From assembly GCF_005281615.1 (NCBI RefSeq), contig NZ_SZZM01000006.1:248001-312000 (forward strand): 64,000 nt of DNA, given 5' to 3'. A program made the position numbers and the translations under genes. A model generated the notes under the pieces. The model ran no database searches and was not told the origin of the DNA. It saw nothing but the letters and a program-made list of their open reading frames with translations. Shown here piece by piece: positions 34,828-42,420 of the stretch. This DNA is from Rhodoligotrophos defluvii (lineage in GTDB: Bacteria; Pseudomonadota; Alphaproteobacteria; Rhizobiales; Im1). Positions within the stretch are counted from its first letter, which is position 1. The number at the start of each line of letters is the position of its first letter.

Positions 34828-36156
34828 TCACCTTCTGCCCATCGCCCCGCTCTTGCGGGGGGCGGCGACATCCGACATCTCGTGGGCCTGTTCGCGCGTG
34901 AGCGGCGCGCTGATCAGCCGTGCGCCCCGCGCGCCGGTGAAATAGCGCCAAAGCCATTGCAGGCTGACCAGCAGCCGCTTCTCGAAGCCGACCAGCAGAT
35001 AGACGTGAACCATGGCCCAGAGCAGCCAAGCCAGGCGCCCCTTCATCTGCCACCGGCCAAAATCGAACACGGCGGCATGGCGGCCGATGACCGCGGTGTT
35101 GCCGCGATTGCGGAAGCGGAAGGGCGGCAGGGCCACCCCCTGCTCGATGCGGCGGCGCAATCCCTTGCCGAGATGCTGGCCCTGCTGCTTGGCCACCTGG
35201 GCCAGCCCCGGAAGCGGCTGGCCATCCTGCATGAACAGCGCGGTGTCGCCGATCACATAGACGTCCCTCAGCCCCGGGACCGACAGGTCTTCCGCGACGG
35301 GGATCTGGCCGGAGCGGTTGGTGTGCAGCTCCAGCCACGAGGCCGCAGGCGAGGCGATGACGCCGGCGGCCCACACGATCGAGCCGCTGGGGACGAACTC
35401 GTCGCCGAGGCTGACCCCGTCCGCCCGCACATCGGTGACCCGGGTATCGGTGCGCACCGTCACACCCAGGTTGGCGAGGGCCTTTTCCGCATAGGCCGAC
35501 AAATGCTCGGGGAAGCCGGAAAGGATGCGCGGGCCGGCCTCGACCAGCAGCACACGGGCCTGCCGGGGATCGATCCGACTGAACTCGCCGGCCAGGGTCC
35601 ACCGGCAGAGCTCGGCAATGGATCCGGCCATCTCCACCCCCGTCGGCCCGCCGCCGATGATCACCGACGTCATCAGCGCCTCGCGGTAAGCCGGATCGTC
35701 GGTGAGATCGGCCAGCTCGAAGCATTTGAGCAGCCGGGCGCGTATGGTGCGGGCGTCTTCCAGGGTCTTGAGGCCCGGCGCATGGCGGGCCCACTCGTCA
35801 TGGTCGAAATAGCCGTAGCCCGAGCCCGTCGAGACGACCAGCACGTCGTAGGGCACCGGCGCGGCTATGGACAACCACACCTCTTTGCGGCCGAGGTCTA
35901 TGCCCGTCACCTCGTCCATCATGACCCTGATGTTCCCGTGGCGCCGAAAGATCTTCCTGACCGGCTCGGCAATATCGGCCGGCGACAGGGCGGCCGTGGC
36001 CACCTGATAGAGAAGCGGCTGGAACAGGTGGTGGTTCAGCCTGTCGATCAGGATGACTTCAGCGCGGGAGCCAGCGAGCTTCCCCGCACAGGCGAGCCCC
36101 CCGAAACCCGCTCCGATGATAACAACCCTCGTGCTCATTCCTCTATTCTCTGACAT
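34828..36156 (-). CDS. Type II NADH:quinone oxidoreductase (NDH-2) family protein
   Basis: 442 residues (ATG 36156; ATG 36138 is an alternative that starts MSTRVVII). The FAD-binding Rossmann motif VVIIGAGFGGLACAGKL is near 11-27 and the NADH-binding motif SVIIGGGPTGVEMAGSI is mid-protein. YVIGDTALF precedes the quinone-site helix AQVAKQQGQHLG. The C-terminal stretch AWLLWAMVHVYLLVGFEKRL is the usual amphipathic membrane anchor. It transfers electrons from NADH to quinone without proton pumping, on the cytoplasmic face of the inner membrane. Confidence 0.93.
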   Translation of the reverse strand: MSENRGMSTRVVIIGAGFGGLACAGKLAGSRAEVILIDRLNHHLFQPLLYQVATAALSPADIAEPVRKIFRRHGNIRVMMDEVTGIDLGRKEVWLSIAAPVPYDVLVVSTGSGYGYFDHDEWARHAPGLKTLEDARTIRARLLKCFELADLTDDPAYREALMTSVIIGGGPTGVEMAGSIAELCRWTLAGEFSRIDPRQARVLLVEAGPRILSGFPEHLSAYAEKALANLGVTVRTDTRVTDVRADGVSLGDEFVPSGSIVWAAGVIASPAASWLELHTNRSGQIPVAEDLSVPGLRDVYVIGDTALFMQDGQPLPGLAQVAKQQGQHLGKGLRRRIEQGVALPPFRFRNRGNTAVIGRHAAVFDFGRWQMKGRLAWLLWAMVHVYLLVGFEKRLLVSLQWLWRYFTGARGARLISAPLTREQAHEMSDVAAPRKSGAMGRR

Positions 36157-36177
36157 GGGCGGCCCGGCGCGGCGGGA

Positions 36178-36945
36178 TCACGCTTTCAACCAGGCAAGGC
36201 AGCCCGCCCCCAAGACCCGACCGCTGACCAGCATGGCGCCGCGTCCGTAAAGCGCCACCGCCGGCGGCATTCGCTCGTTCCAGGTCACCGCCCAGATGCC
36301 GCCCGAGAGCCACAGCACCCGGCCGTCGGTCTCGGCGATGGCGGTCATGGCAGCGCGGTCGCTCACACTGCTTGGGAACACAACGATCGCGCTGCGAGGT
36401 TCCTGCGGGCCAAGCGCGGCCCACCAGCCCATGCCCATCGCGGCAACCAGGAGGCAGCTTGCTGCCGTGCCGGCGCCGGGCCTCGGCCCCCCTCGCGCCT
36501 GGGCCTGATTGCGCAGCTGCCACCCCAAGGCGATGGGCAAAAGGCCGAAGAGCACGAACCAGAACAGGTCCCACAACAAGGGATTTGGGCTGTCGAGCTT
36601 GATGCGGTGGATGCCGAGGAGCCAATGGGAGAGCACCGCGTCAGCGACATGCCAGGCCCCAAAGCCGATCAGCGCGCTGCCGACCAGGATGCCGCTCCCG
36701 GGCAGCGTCCTGAGCTCCTGACGCGCGCCGAGCAACAGGATGAGGCCGGCCAGGCCGATCACATACATGAGGGCGTGGAACAAGCCGTCATAGATGACCT
36801 GCGCGCGGAGATCGCCCACCCCCTCGACGAGGCTCAGCAGATGGTGCCACTGCAGGATCTGGTGAAGGAGGATGCCGTCGAAGAAGCCACCCAGCGCGAA
36901 GCCCAGGAGATAGGCCGCCCATACCGACCGGCGAAAACCAGCCAT
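36178..36945 (-). CDS. DUF2243 domain-containing membrane protein
   Basis: 255 residues from ATG 36945, with GGAGGAGCAG directly upstream (TTG 36957 rejected). The DUF2243 part contains GFALGGFFDGILLHQILQWHH, in which the His residues in hydrophobic helices suggest metal or haem binding, then FHALMYVIGLAGLILLLGA and GAWHVADAVLSHWLLGIHRI. A second C-terminal domain of about 80 residues (PRSAIVVFPSSVSDRAAM...) is extra to DUF2243. It follows a 46-residue membrane protein gene on the same strand, 33 bases apart. Function unknown. Confidence 0.82.
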   Translation of the reverse strand: MAGFRRSVWAAYLLGFALGGFFDGILLHQILQWHHLLSLVEGVGDLRAQVIYDGLFHALMYVIGLAGLILLLGARQELRTLPGSGILVGSALIGFGAWHVADAVLSHWLLGIHRIKLDSPNPLLWDLFWFVLFGLLPIALGWQLRNQAQARGGPRPGAGTAASCLLVAAMGMGWWAALGPQEPRSAIVVFPSSVSDRAAMTAIAETDGRVLWLSGGIWAVTWNERMPPAVALYGRGAMLVSGRVLGAGCLAWLKA

Positions 36946-36978
36946 CTGCTCCTCCAAGCGCGCAGCGAGCGCGCCCGA

Positions 36979-37119
36979 TCAGCCGCCGAACCACCACGCC
37001 AAGCTGCCGCCGACAACTGCAAGGGCGCCGATGAAGAGAACGAGCCTCGCCGACCCGCTCACCGCATTGGCGCCGAACAGCACACTTTCCGACCGGTAAG
37101 GTGCGTGAAGCTGCTCCAT
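36979..37119 (-). CDS. 46-residue single-pass membrane protein upstream of the DUF2243 gene
   Basis: ATG at 37119, product MEQLHAPYRSESVLFGANAV followed by one hydrophobic helix (ARLVLFIGALAVVGGSLAWW) and FGG. A longer reading from 37272 would add an Arg/Ser/Cys-rich stretch with no coding character. It is 33 bases upstream of the DUF2243 gene on the same strand and is probably co-transcribed with it. I see only a weak ribosome-binding site, so confidence is moderate. Confidence 0.55.
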   Translation of the reverse strand: MEQLHAPYRSESVLFGANAVSGSARLVLFIGALAVVGGSLAWWFGG

Positions 37120-37168
37120 GCTTGCTAAACCATCGCTGCCCCCGACGGGTTGCATAGACCTGGACGCA

Positions 37169-37654
37169 TCAACTCCCCGACCAAGCCTGCGCTTCGGCCA
37201 GGTGGTGCTGCAGCTCCGGCAGCAGGTTCCTGGCAAACTTGGCCGACGGACCCTTCGCATTGGTCTGGGCATCGAACAGGTTCACCGCCTCCTGGTGCCC
37301 CTTGATCATGACGTTCATGAACGCCTTGTCGAAGCCGGAAGTGATGTCCTGCAGCTTCTTGTACTCCGCCTGATCCTTTTCACGCGGTTCGGCCGGCGCT
37401 TTCATGTCCAGCTGCTGGGCCAGGGCGAGCGCCTGCTCGTTGGCCTTGGTGTGGTCGGCCACCATTTTTTCGGCATAGGCGCGCACGGCCTGGTCTTGCG
37501 CCTTCTCCTGGCCGAGCTTGCCCAGCTCGATCTCCGCGAGATTGATCTGGATCGCCGCGGCCATGAACTCGCGGTCACTCATTTCGGCCCACGCGGGACC
37601 GATGGCGAACAGCAGGCCCAGCCAGATACCGCCGAACCACTTCGCAATTACCAT
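37169..37654 (-). CDS. DUF4142 domain-containing periplasmic protein
   Basis: 161 residues with signal peptide MVIAKWFGGIWLGLLFAIGPAWA. The mature protein has the DUF4142 ferritin-like four-helix pattern: MSDREFMAAAIQINLAEIELG, QAVRAYAEKMVADHTKANEQAL, FDKAFMNVMIKGHQEAVNLF, and a final LPELQHHLAEAQ. Conserved His at DHTKAN, KGHQEA and QHH. The family is called predicted outer membrane protein, but its function is unknown. GGAGGCG lies just before the start. Confidence 0.88.
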   Translation of the reverse strand: MVIAKWFGGIWLGLLFAIGPAWAEMSDREFMAAAIQINLAEIELGKLGQEKAQDQAVRAYAEKMVADHTKANEQALALAQQLDMKAPAEPREKDQAEYKKLQDITSGFDKAFMNVMIKGHQEAVNLFDAQTNAKGPSAKFARNLLPELQHHLAEAQAWSGS

Positions 37655-37745
37655 TGTCGCCTCCTGATGAAATTGGCAGGAAGCTAACCGAGCCGCAATC
37701 GCGCGGGTTCCGCTTTGGTCAGGCGGCAGGGATCGGCGAGGACGC

Positions 37746-39041
37746 TTACTTGGGGGAAGCCTCCAGAACGTCGTCGAAGGTGCGCAAGCCGGTGCGCGGG
37801 GCCGAGACCAGCACCGCCATGTTGCCCGGCCGGTGCTCGTTCTTCCACATGCGGGTATGGGCCTTCGGGATGTCCAGCCAGGAGAAGACCTCGGACATGC
37901 ACGGGTCGATACGGCGGTTGATGACCAGCTGGTTGGCTTGCGCGGCCTGCTTCAGGTGCGCGAAATGCGAGCCCTGGATGCGCTTCTGGTGCATCCAGAC
38001 ATAGCGAGCATCGAAGGTGATGTTGAAGCCGGTGGTGCCGGCGCAGAACACCACCATGCCGCCGCGCTTCACCACGAAGCAAGAGACCGGGAAGGTCGAT
38101 TCTCCCGGGTGCTCGAAGACGAAATCGACATTCACGCCCTTGCCGGTGATGTTCCAGATGGCCTTACCGAATTCGCGCGCGTTCTTCAGCCAGGTGGCGT
38201 ATTCCTCGGTGCCCACCTGGGGCATCTGCCCCCAGCAATTGAAATCCTTCCGGTTGATGACCCCGCGCGCGCCAAGCGACATGACGAAATCGCGCTTGTC
38301 CTCGTCCGAAATGACCCCGATGGCCGCGGCGCCGGCGGTGGCGCAGAGCTGAATGGCCATGGAGCCGAGGCCGCCGGAGGCGCCCCAGACCAGCACATTG
38401 TGCCCTGGGCGCAGGATGTGCGGGCGATGGCCGAACAGCATGCGATAGGCGGTGGCCAGGGTGAGGGTGTAGCAGGCGGCCTCTTCCCAGGTGAGATGCT
38501 GCGGGCGCGGCATGAGCTGGCGCGACTGCACGCGGCAGAACTGGGCGAAGGAGCCGTCCGGTGTCTCGTAGCCCCAGATCCGCTGGGAGGCCGAGAACAT
38601 CGGGTCGCCGCCGTTGCATTCCTCGTCGTCGCCGTCGTCCTGATTGCAGTGGATGACCACCTCGTCGCCCACTTTCCAGCGCTTCACCTTGGAGCCGACC
38701 GCCCAGACGATGCCCGAGGCATCCGAGCCAGCGATATGGTAGGCATGCTTGTGGACGTCGAAGGTGGAGACCGGCTTGCCGAGCCCGGCCCAGATGCCGT
38801 TGTAGTTGACCCCGGCGGCCATGACCAGCACCAGCACCTCGTCGCTGTCGATCTCCCAGGTGGGCACCACCTCGAGCTGCATGGCCTGTTCCGGCGGCCC
38901 GTGCCGGTCGCGCCGGATCACCCAGGCATGCATCTTGGACGGCACGTGGCCGAGCGGCGGTATTTCGCCAACGTCGTAGAGATCCTTCTTCGGCGCATTG
39001 ACATTGGCTGCGTCGGTGACCACGGAGGCGACAGCGCTCAT
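37746..39041 (-). CDS. ccr: Crotonyl-CoA carboxylase/reductase
   Basis: 431 residues from ATG 39041 (MSAVASVVTDAANVNAPKKDLYD). The 87 residues upstream in the longest reading lack conservation. It reductively carboxylates crotonyl-CoA to ethylmalonyl-CoA with NADPH, the key step of the ethylmalonyl-CoA pathway. It belongs to the medium-chain dehydrogenase fold: VLVLVMAAGVNYNGIWAGLGKP, the DGDDEECNGGDPMFSASQRIWG insertion, NADPH motif VLVWGASGGLGSMAIQL, and FEHPGESTFPVSCFVVKRGG. Length and motifs match Ccr rather than ordinary quinone reductases. It is divergent from meaA. Confidence 0.97.
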   Translation of the reverse strand: MSAVASVVTDAANVNAPKKDLYDVGEIPPLGHVPSKMHAWVIRRDRHGPPEQAMQLEVVPTWEIDSDEVLVLVMAAGVNYNGIWAGLGKPVSTFDVHKHAYHIAGSDASGIVWAVGSKVKRWKVGDEVVIHCNQDDGDDEECNGGDPMFSASQRIWGYETPDGSFAQFCRVQSRQLMPRPQHLTWEEAACYTLTLATAYRMLFGHRPHILRPGHNVLVWGASGGLGSMAIQLCATAGAAAIGVISDEDKRDFVMSLGARGVINRKDFNCWGQMPQVGTEEYATWLKNAREFGKAIWNITGKGVNVDFVFEHPGESTFPVSCFVVKRGGMVVFCAGTTGFNITFDARYVWMHQKRIQGSHFAHLKQAAQANQLVINRRIDPCMSEVFSWLDIPKAHTRMWKNEHRPGNMAVLVSAPRTGLRTFDDVLEASPK

Positions 39042-39277
39042 CGATCCAGCACTCCTCATCATTTCCACCCGGTGCCCGCCTGCCTGCTTCTGTATTGGGC
39101 AATTGACATCATAACAGGCAGACCATAGCAATCTAGAGGGATATTGCGCCGCAACAATTTCGGATGCAACAACAAAAGGCGTTATCGCGGTCTTAAGCGT
39201 TAGTGGAGAAGCGGAGGTCGTTGCACTGCAAAACGACCCGTGTTGTGATATGCCGCTCGCAACTGGGAGGAGCTGAT

Positions 39278-41281
39278 ATGGCCGACAGGTTTTCGCCCCC
39301 ACAAGGACGTGACAAGCCCTGGATCTTCCGCACCTATGCCGGGCATTCCTCGGCCAGCGCCTCCAATGCCCTCTATCGGAAAAACCTGGAAAAGGGGCAG
39401 ACGGGCCTGTCCATCGCCTTCGACCTGCCGACCCAGACCGGCTATGACGCCGACCATGTGCTGGCCCGCGGCGAGGTGGGCAAGGTGGGCGTGCCGATCA
39501 TGCATCTGGGCGACATGCGGCGGCTGCTGGACGGCATTCCGCTGGACAAGATGAACACGTCCATGACCATCAACGCCACCGCGCCGTGGCTGTTGGCGCT
39601 TTATGTGGCACTGGCGGACGAGCAGGGCGTCGACCGCAAGGCCCTCTCGGGCACAACGCAGAACGACATCATCAAGGAATATCTCTCGCGCGGCACCTAT
39701 GTGTTCCCGCCGGCCCCCTCCTTGAGGCTCACCAACGACGTGATCACCTGGGCCTATCGCGAGATCCCGAAGTGGAACCCGACCAATGTCTGCTCCTACC
39801 ACCTGCAGGAGGCGGGCGCCACGCCGGTGCAGGAGGTGGCCTATGCCCTGGCCACGGCGCAGGAGATCCTGGATGGGGTGAAGGCTTCCGGCACGGTGAA
39901 CGATGCCGATTTCCCGGAGCTGGTGGGGCGTATCTCGTTCTTCGTCAATGCGGGTCTCCGGTTCCTGACCGAGATCTGCAAGCTGCGCGCCTTCGCCGAG
40001 CTGTGGGACGAGATCTGCCGCGACCGCTATGGGGTTGCGGATGAGCGGTTCCGCCGCTTCCGCTATGGGGTGCAGGTGAACTCGCTGGGGCTGACCGAGC
40101 AGCAGCCGGAAAACAATGTCTACCGCATATTGCTGGAGATGCTGGCGGTGACGCTGTCGAAGAATGCGCGGGCCCGGGCGGTGCAGCTGCCGGCCTGGAA
40201 CGAGGCCCTCGGCCTGCCGCGGCCGTGGGACCAGCAATGGTCGCTGAGAATGCAGCAGATCCTGGCTTTCGAGACCGACCTGCTCGAGTTCGGCGACATA
40301 TTCGACGGTTCGGTGGAGATCGCCCGCAAGACCGAGGAGATCAAGCAGGCGGTCCGCGAGGAGCTGGCCCGGGTGGAAGCCATGGGCGGGGCGATCGCGG
40401 CGATCGAAAGCGGCTACATGAAGCAGGAGCTGGTGAAGTCCAATGCCAGCCGGGTGCAGAGCATCGAGGCCGGGGAGCGGATCGTGGTGGGGGTGAACGC
40501 CCTGACCGCCAGCGAGCCTTCGCCGCTGGCCGGCAGCGACGGCGGCATTCTCACGGTGCCGGAATCGACCGAGATCGAGGCGATCGAGAGCCTCAAGGCC
40601 TGGCGCGCCAAGCGCGACGAGGCGGCGGTTGCCGCCGCGATCGCCGCGCTGCGGGCGGCTGCTCAGGAGGGCCGCAACATCATGGAGCCCTCCATTGCCG
40701 CGGCCAAGGCAGGGGTGACCACCGGCGAGTGGGGCGAGACCTTGCGCGAGGTGTTCGGGCAATATCGCGCGCCGACGGGAGTGACCGGCTTCAGCGTCAT
40801 CATCCCCGCCCAGGAGCGCGACATCGCCCGCATTCGGGAAAAGGTGGCCGAGGCCTCGCGGCGCCTGGGCGAGCAGATGAAGCTGCTGGTGGGCAAGCCG
40901 GGACTGGACGGGCATTCCAACGGCGCCGAGCAGGTGGCGGTGCGCGCCCGGGAATGCGGCATGGAGGTGGTCTATGACGGCATCCGGCTGACGCCCGCCG
41001 AGATCGTGGACAGCGCCCAGCGGGAGCGGCCCCATGTGATCGGCCTTTCGGTCCTTTCCGGCAGCCACGTGCCGCTGGTGCGCGAGGTGATGAACCGGCT
41101 GCGCAATGCGGGCCTGGGCGATGTGCCGGTGGTGGTGGGCGGCATCATCCCGGCCGAGGACGTCTATGTCCTCAAGCAATGCGGGGTGCGCAGCGTCTAT
41201 ACGCCCAAGGACTTCGCGCTGAACGCGATCATGGACGAGATCGTCGAGCTGGTGCTGAACCGGGAGACGGAAGCGGCCTGA
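39278..41281 (+). CDS. meaA: Ethylmalonyl-CoA mutase (MeaA type), coenzyme B12-dependent
   Basis: 667 residues from ATG 39278 with GGGAGGAG upstream; the longer reading from 39203 was rejected. The N-terminal TIM-barrel catalytic domain begins DKPWIFRTYAGHSSASASNALYR and contains TGLSIAFDLPTQTGYDADH and MTINATAPWLLALYVALADEQ. The C-terminal B12-binding domain has the DxHxxG motif at D544/H546/G549, then VIGLSVLSGSHVPLVREVM. It rearranges (2R)-ethylmalonyl-CoA to methylsuccinyl-CoA. Divergent from ccr with 236 bases between starts, so the two probably share control. The single-chain layout and ccr neighbour separate it from methylmalonyl-CoA mutase. Confidence 0.95.
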   Translation: MADRFSPPQGRDKPWIFRTYAGHSSASASNALYRKNLEKGQTGLSIAFDLPTQTGYDADHVLARGEVGKVGVPIMHLGDMRRLLDGIPLDKMNTSMTINATAPWLLALYVALADEQGVDRKALSGTTQNDIIKEYLSRGTYVFPPAPSLRLTNDVITWAYREIPKWNPTNVCSYHLQEAGATPVQEVAYALATAQEILDGVKASGTVNDADFPELVGRISFFVNAGLRFLTEICKLRAFAELWDEICRDRYGVADERFRRFRYGVQVNSLGLTEQQPENNVYRILLEMLAVTLSKNARARAVQLPAWNEALGLPRPWDQQWSLRMQQILAFETDLLEFGDIFDGSVEIARKTEEIKQAVREELARVEAMGGAIAAIESGYMKQELVKSNASRVQSIEAGERIVVGVNALTASEPSPLAGSDGGILTVPESTEIEAIESLKAWRAKRDEAAVAAAIAALRAAAQEGRNIMEPSIAAAKAGVTTGEWGETLREVFGQYRAPTGVTGFSVIIPAQERDIARIREKVAEASRRLGEQMKLLVGKPGLDGHSNGAEQVAVRARECGMEVVYDGIRLTPAEIVDSAQRERPHVIGLSVLSGSHVPLVREVMNRLRNAGLGDVPVVVGGIIPAEDVYVLKQCGVRSVYTPKDFALNAIMDEIVELVLNRETEAA

Positions 41282-41301
41282 GCGGCGGCCGCCGCGGGCG
41301 C

Positions 41302-41487
41302 CTACTTCTTGTTCAGCAGGCGGTCTATGGCGCGGCGGGCAGCCTCATCGGCCTTGTGGTTGGCGCCGTCGACCACGCCAGCAGTGACCGGCGTGCCGCC
41401 GCCCGGCTTGTAGACCGCCCAATGCCAGCGATTGCGGCCACGACCGCTGACGACGTATTTGTGTCCCTGGTATTCGGCTTCGGCCAT
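41302..41487 (-). CDS. Small hypothetical protein (61 residues)
   Basis: 61 residues: MAEAEYQGHKYVVSGRGRNRWHW followed by AVYKPGGGTPVTAGVVDGANHKADEAARRAIDRLL and a Lys-rich end. The beta-strand then helix pattern resembles small DUF2188-like proteins, but I do not recognise the family with certainty. GGGATCATC before the ATG may serve as ribosome-binding site. Convergent with meaA (20-base gap) and divergent from the pyridoxal kinase gene. Confidence 0.6.
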   Translation of the reverse strand: MAEAEYQGHKYVVSGRGRNRWHWAVYKPGGGTPVTAGVVDGANHKADEAARRAIDRLLNKK

Positions 41488-41595
41488 GATGATCCCGGCT
41501 TGCTTGAATGGCGTGTTCGGCTTTGACCTGACGGCAGGTGGCGGCTTAGTAACACAGGAGCAGGTCGCGCGTTAAGTGCATCGGGAAACCTCGCC

Positions 41596-42420
41596 ATAAG
41601 CCGCATTCTTTCCATATCGTCACAGGTGGTGCGCGGGCATGTCGGCAATTCGGCGGCGGTGCCGGCCTTGCAGGCGCTGGGCCACGAAGTCTGGCCGGTG
41701 CCGAGTGTCGTGCTGTCCAACCATCCGGCCCATGGGGCGGTGGCGGGCACAACGGTCTCGGCCGACATTCTCGACGGGATGCTGGACCGGCTCGCCCAGT
41801 TCGGCTGGCTGGGCCAGGTGGATGCGGTGCTGACGGGCTATTTCCGCGATCCCGGGCAAGTGGAGGTCGCGGCCCGGCATATCGAGAGGCTGCGCGCGGT
41901 GAAGCCTCGGCTTCTCGTGTTCGTGGATCCGATCATGGGGGATGATCCGCGCGGCCTTTACGTGCCGCTGCCGGTGGCGGAGGCGATCCGGGACCGGCTG
42001 CTGCCGCTGGCGGACGTGATCGTGCCGAACCGGTTCGAGCTGGCCTGGCTGGCGGGCCAGGCGGTGAGCGAGCTTGCCCAAGCGCGCGCAGCGGCGGCGC
42101 GGTTGCGTGTGCCGCAGGTGGTCGTGACCTCGTTCGCCTTGCGCCAGGGCATGGTTTCCAATCTGCTCATCGCCGGTGACCAGGTGCTTGCCGCTGATAT
42201 CCAGCGGCGGCCGAAGGTGCCGCAAGGCACGGGGGATCTGTTGTCGAGCCTGATGCTGGGGCATCTGCTCAATGGGCATGCGCTGGGCGAGAGCCTCGGG
42301 CGGGCGGTCGCCGGCGTGGACGCGGTGCTCGATTTGACCGGTGCGCGCGACGAACTTGCGCTGGCGGAAGCACTGCCCCTGCTCAAGGGTGCGGCGCCGG
42401 TTGCCGTAGAGCCGGCTTAA
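41596..42420 (+). CDS. pdxY: Pyridoxal kinase, apparently starting at ATA
   Basis: 274 residues if read from ATA 41596. Phosphorylates pyridoxal to PLP. The family N-terminus SRILSISSQVVRGHVGNSAA (substrate-binding Ser in the S-I-S-S-Q-V strand) is encoded in frame, but no ATG, GTG or TTG exists between the upstream stop at 41524 and this region. At the expected Met position stands ATA, with GGGA nine bases upstream. The first conventional start is GTG 41626, inside the motif (VVRGHVG), which would remove the first strand. Later features are intact: LVFVDPIMGDD, VPNRFELAWL, and the anion-hole/catalytic GTGD at 211-214 (D214). Either an unusual start codon, a recent mutation or a sequence error. 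Confidence 0.85.
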   Translation: MSRILSISSQVVRGHVGNSAAVPALQALGHEVWPVPSVVLSNHPAHGAVAGTTVSADILDGMLDRLAQFGWLGQVDAVLTGYFRDPGQVEVAARHIERLRAVKPRLLVFVDPIMGDDPRGLYVPLPVAEAIRDRLLPLADVIVPNRFELAWLAGQAVSELAQARAAAARLRVPQVVVTSFALRQGMVSNLLIAGDQVLAADIQRRPKVPQGTGDLLSSLMLGHLLNGHALGESLGRAVAGVDAVLDLTGARDELALAEALPLLKGAAPVAVEPA

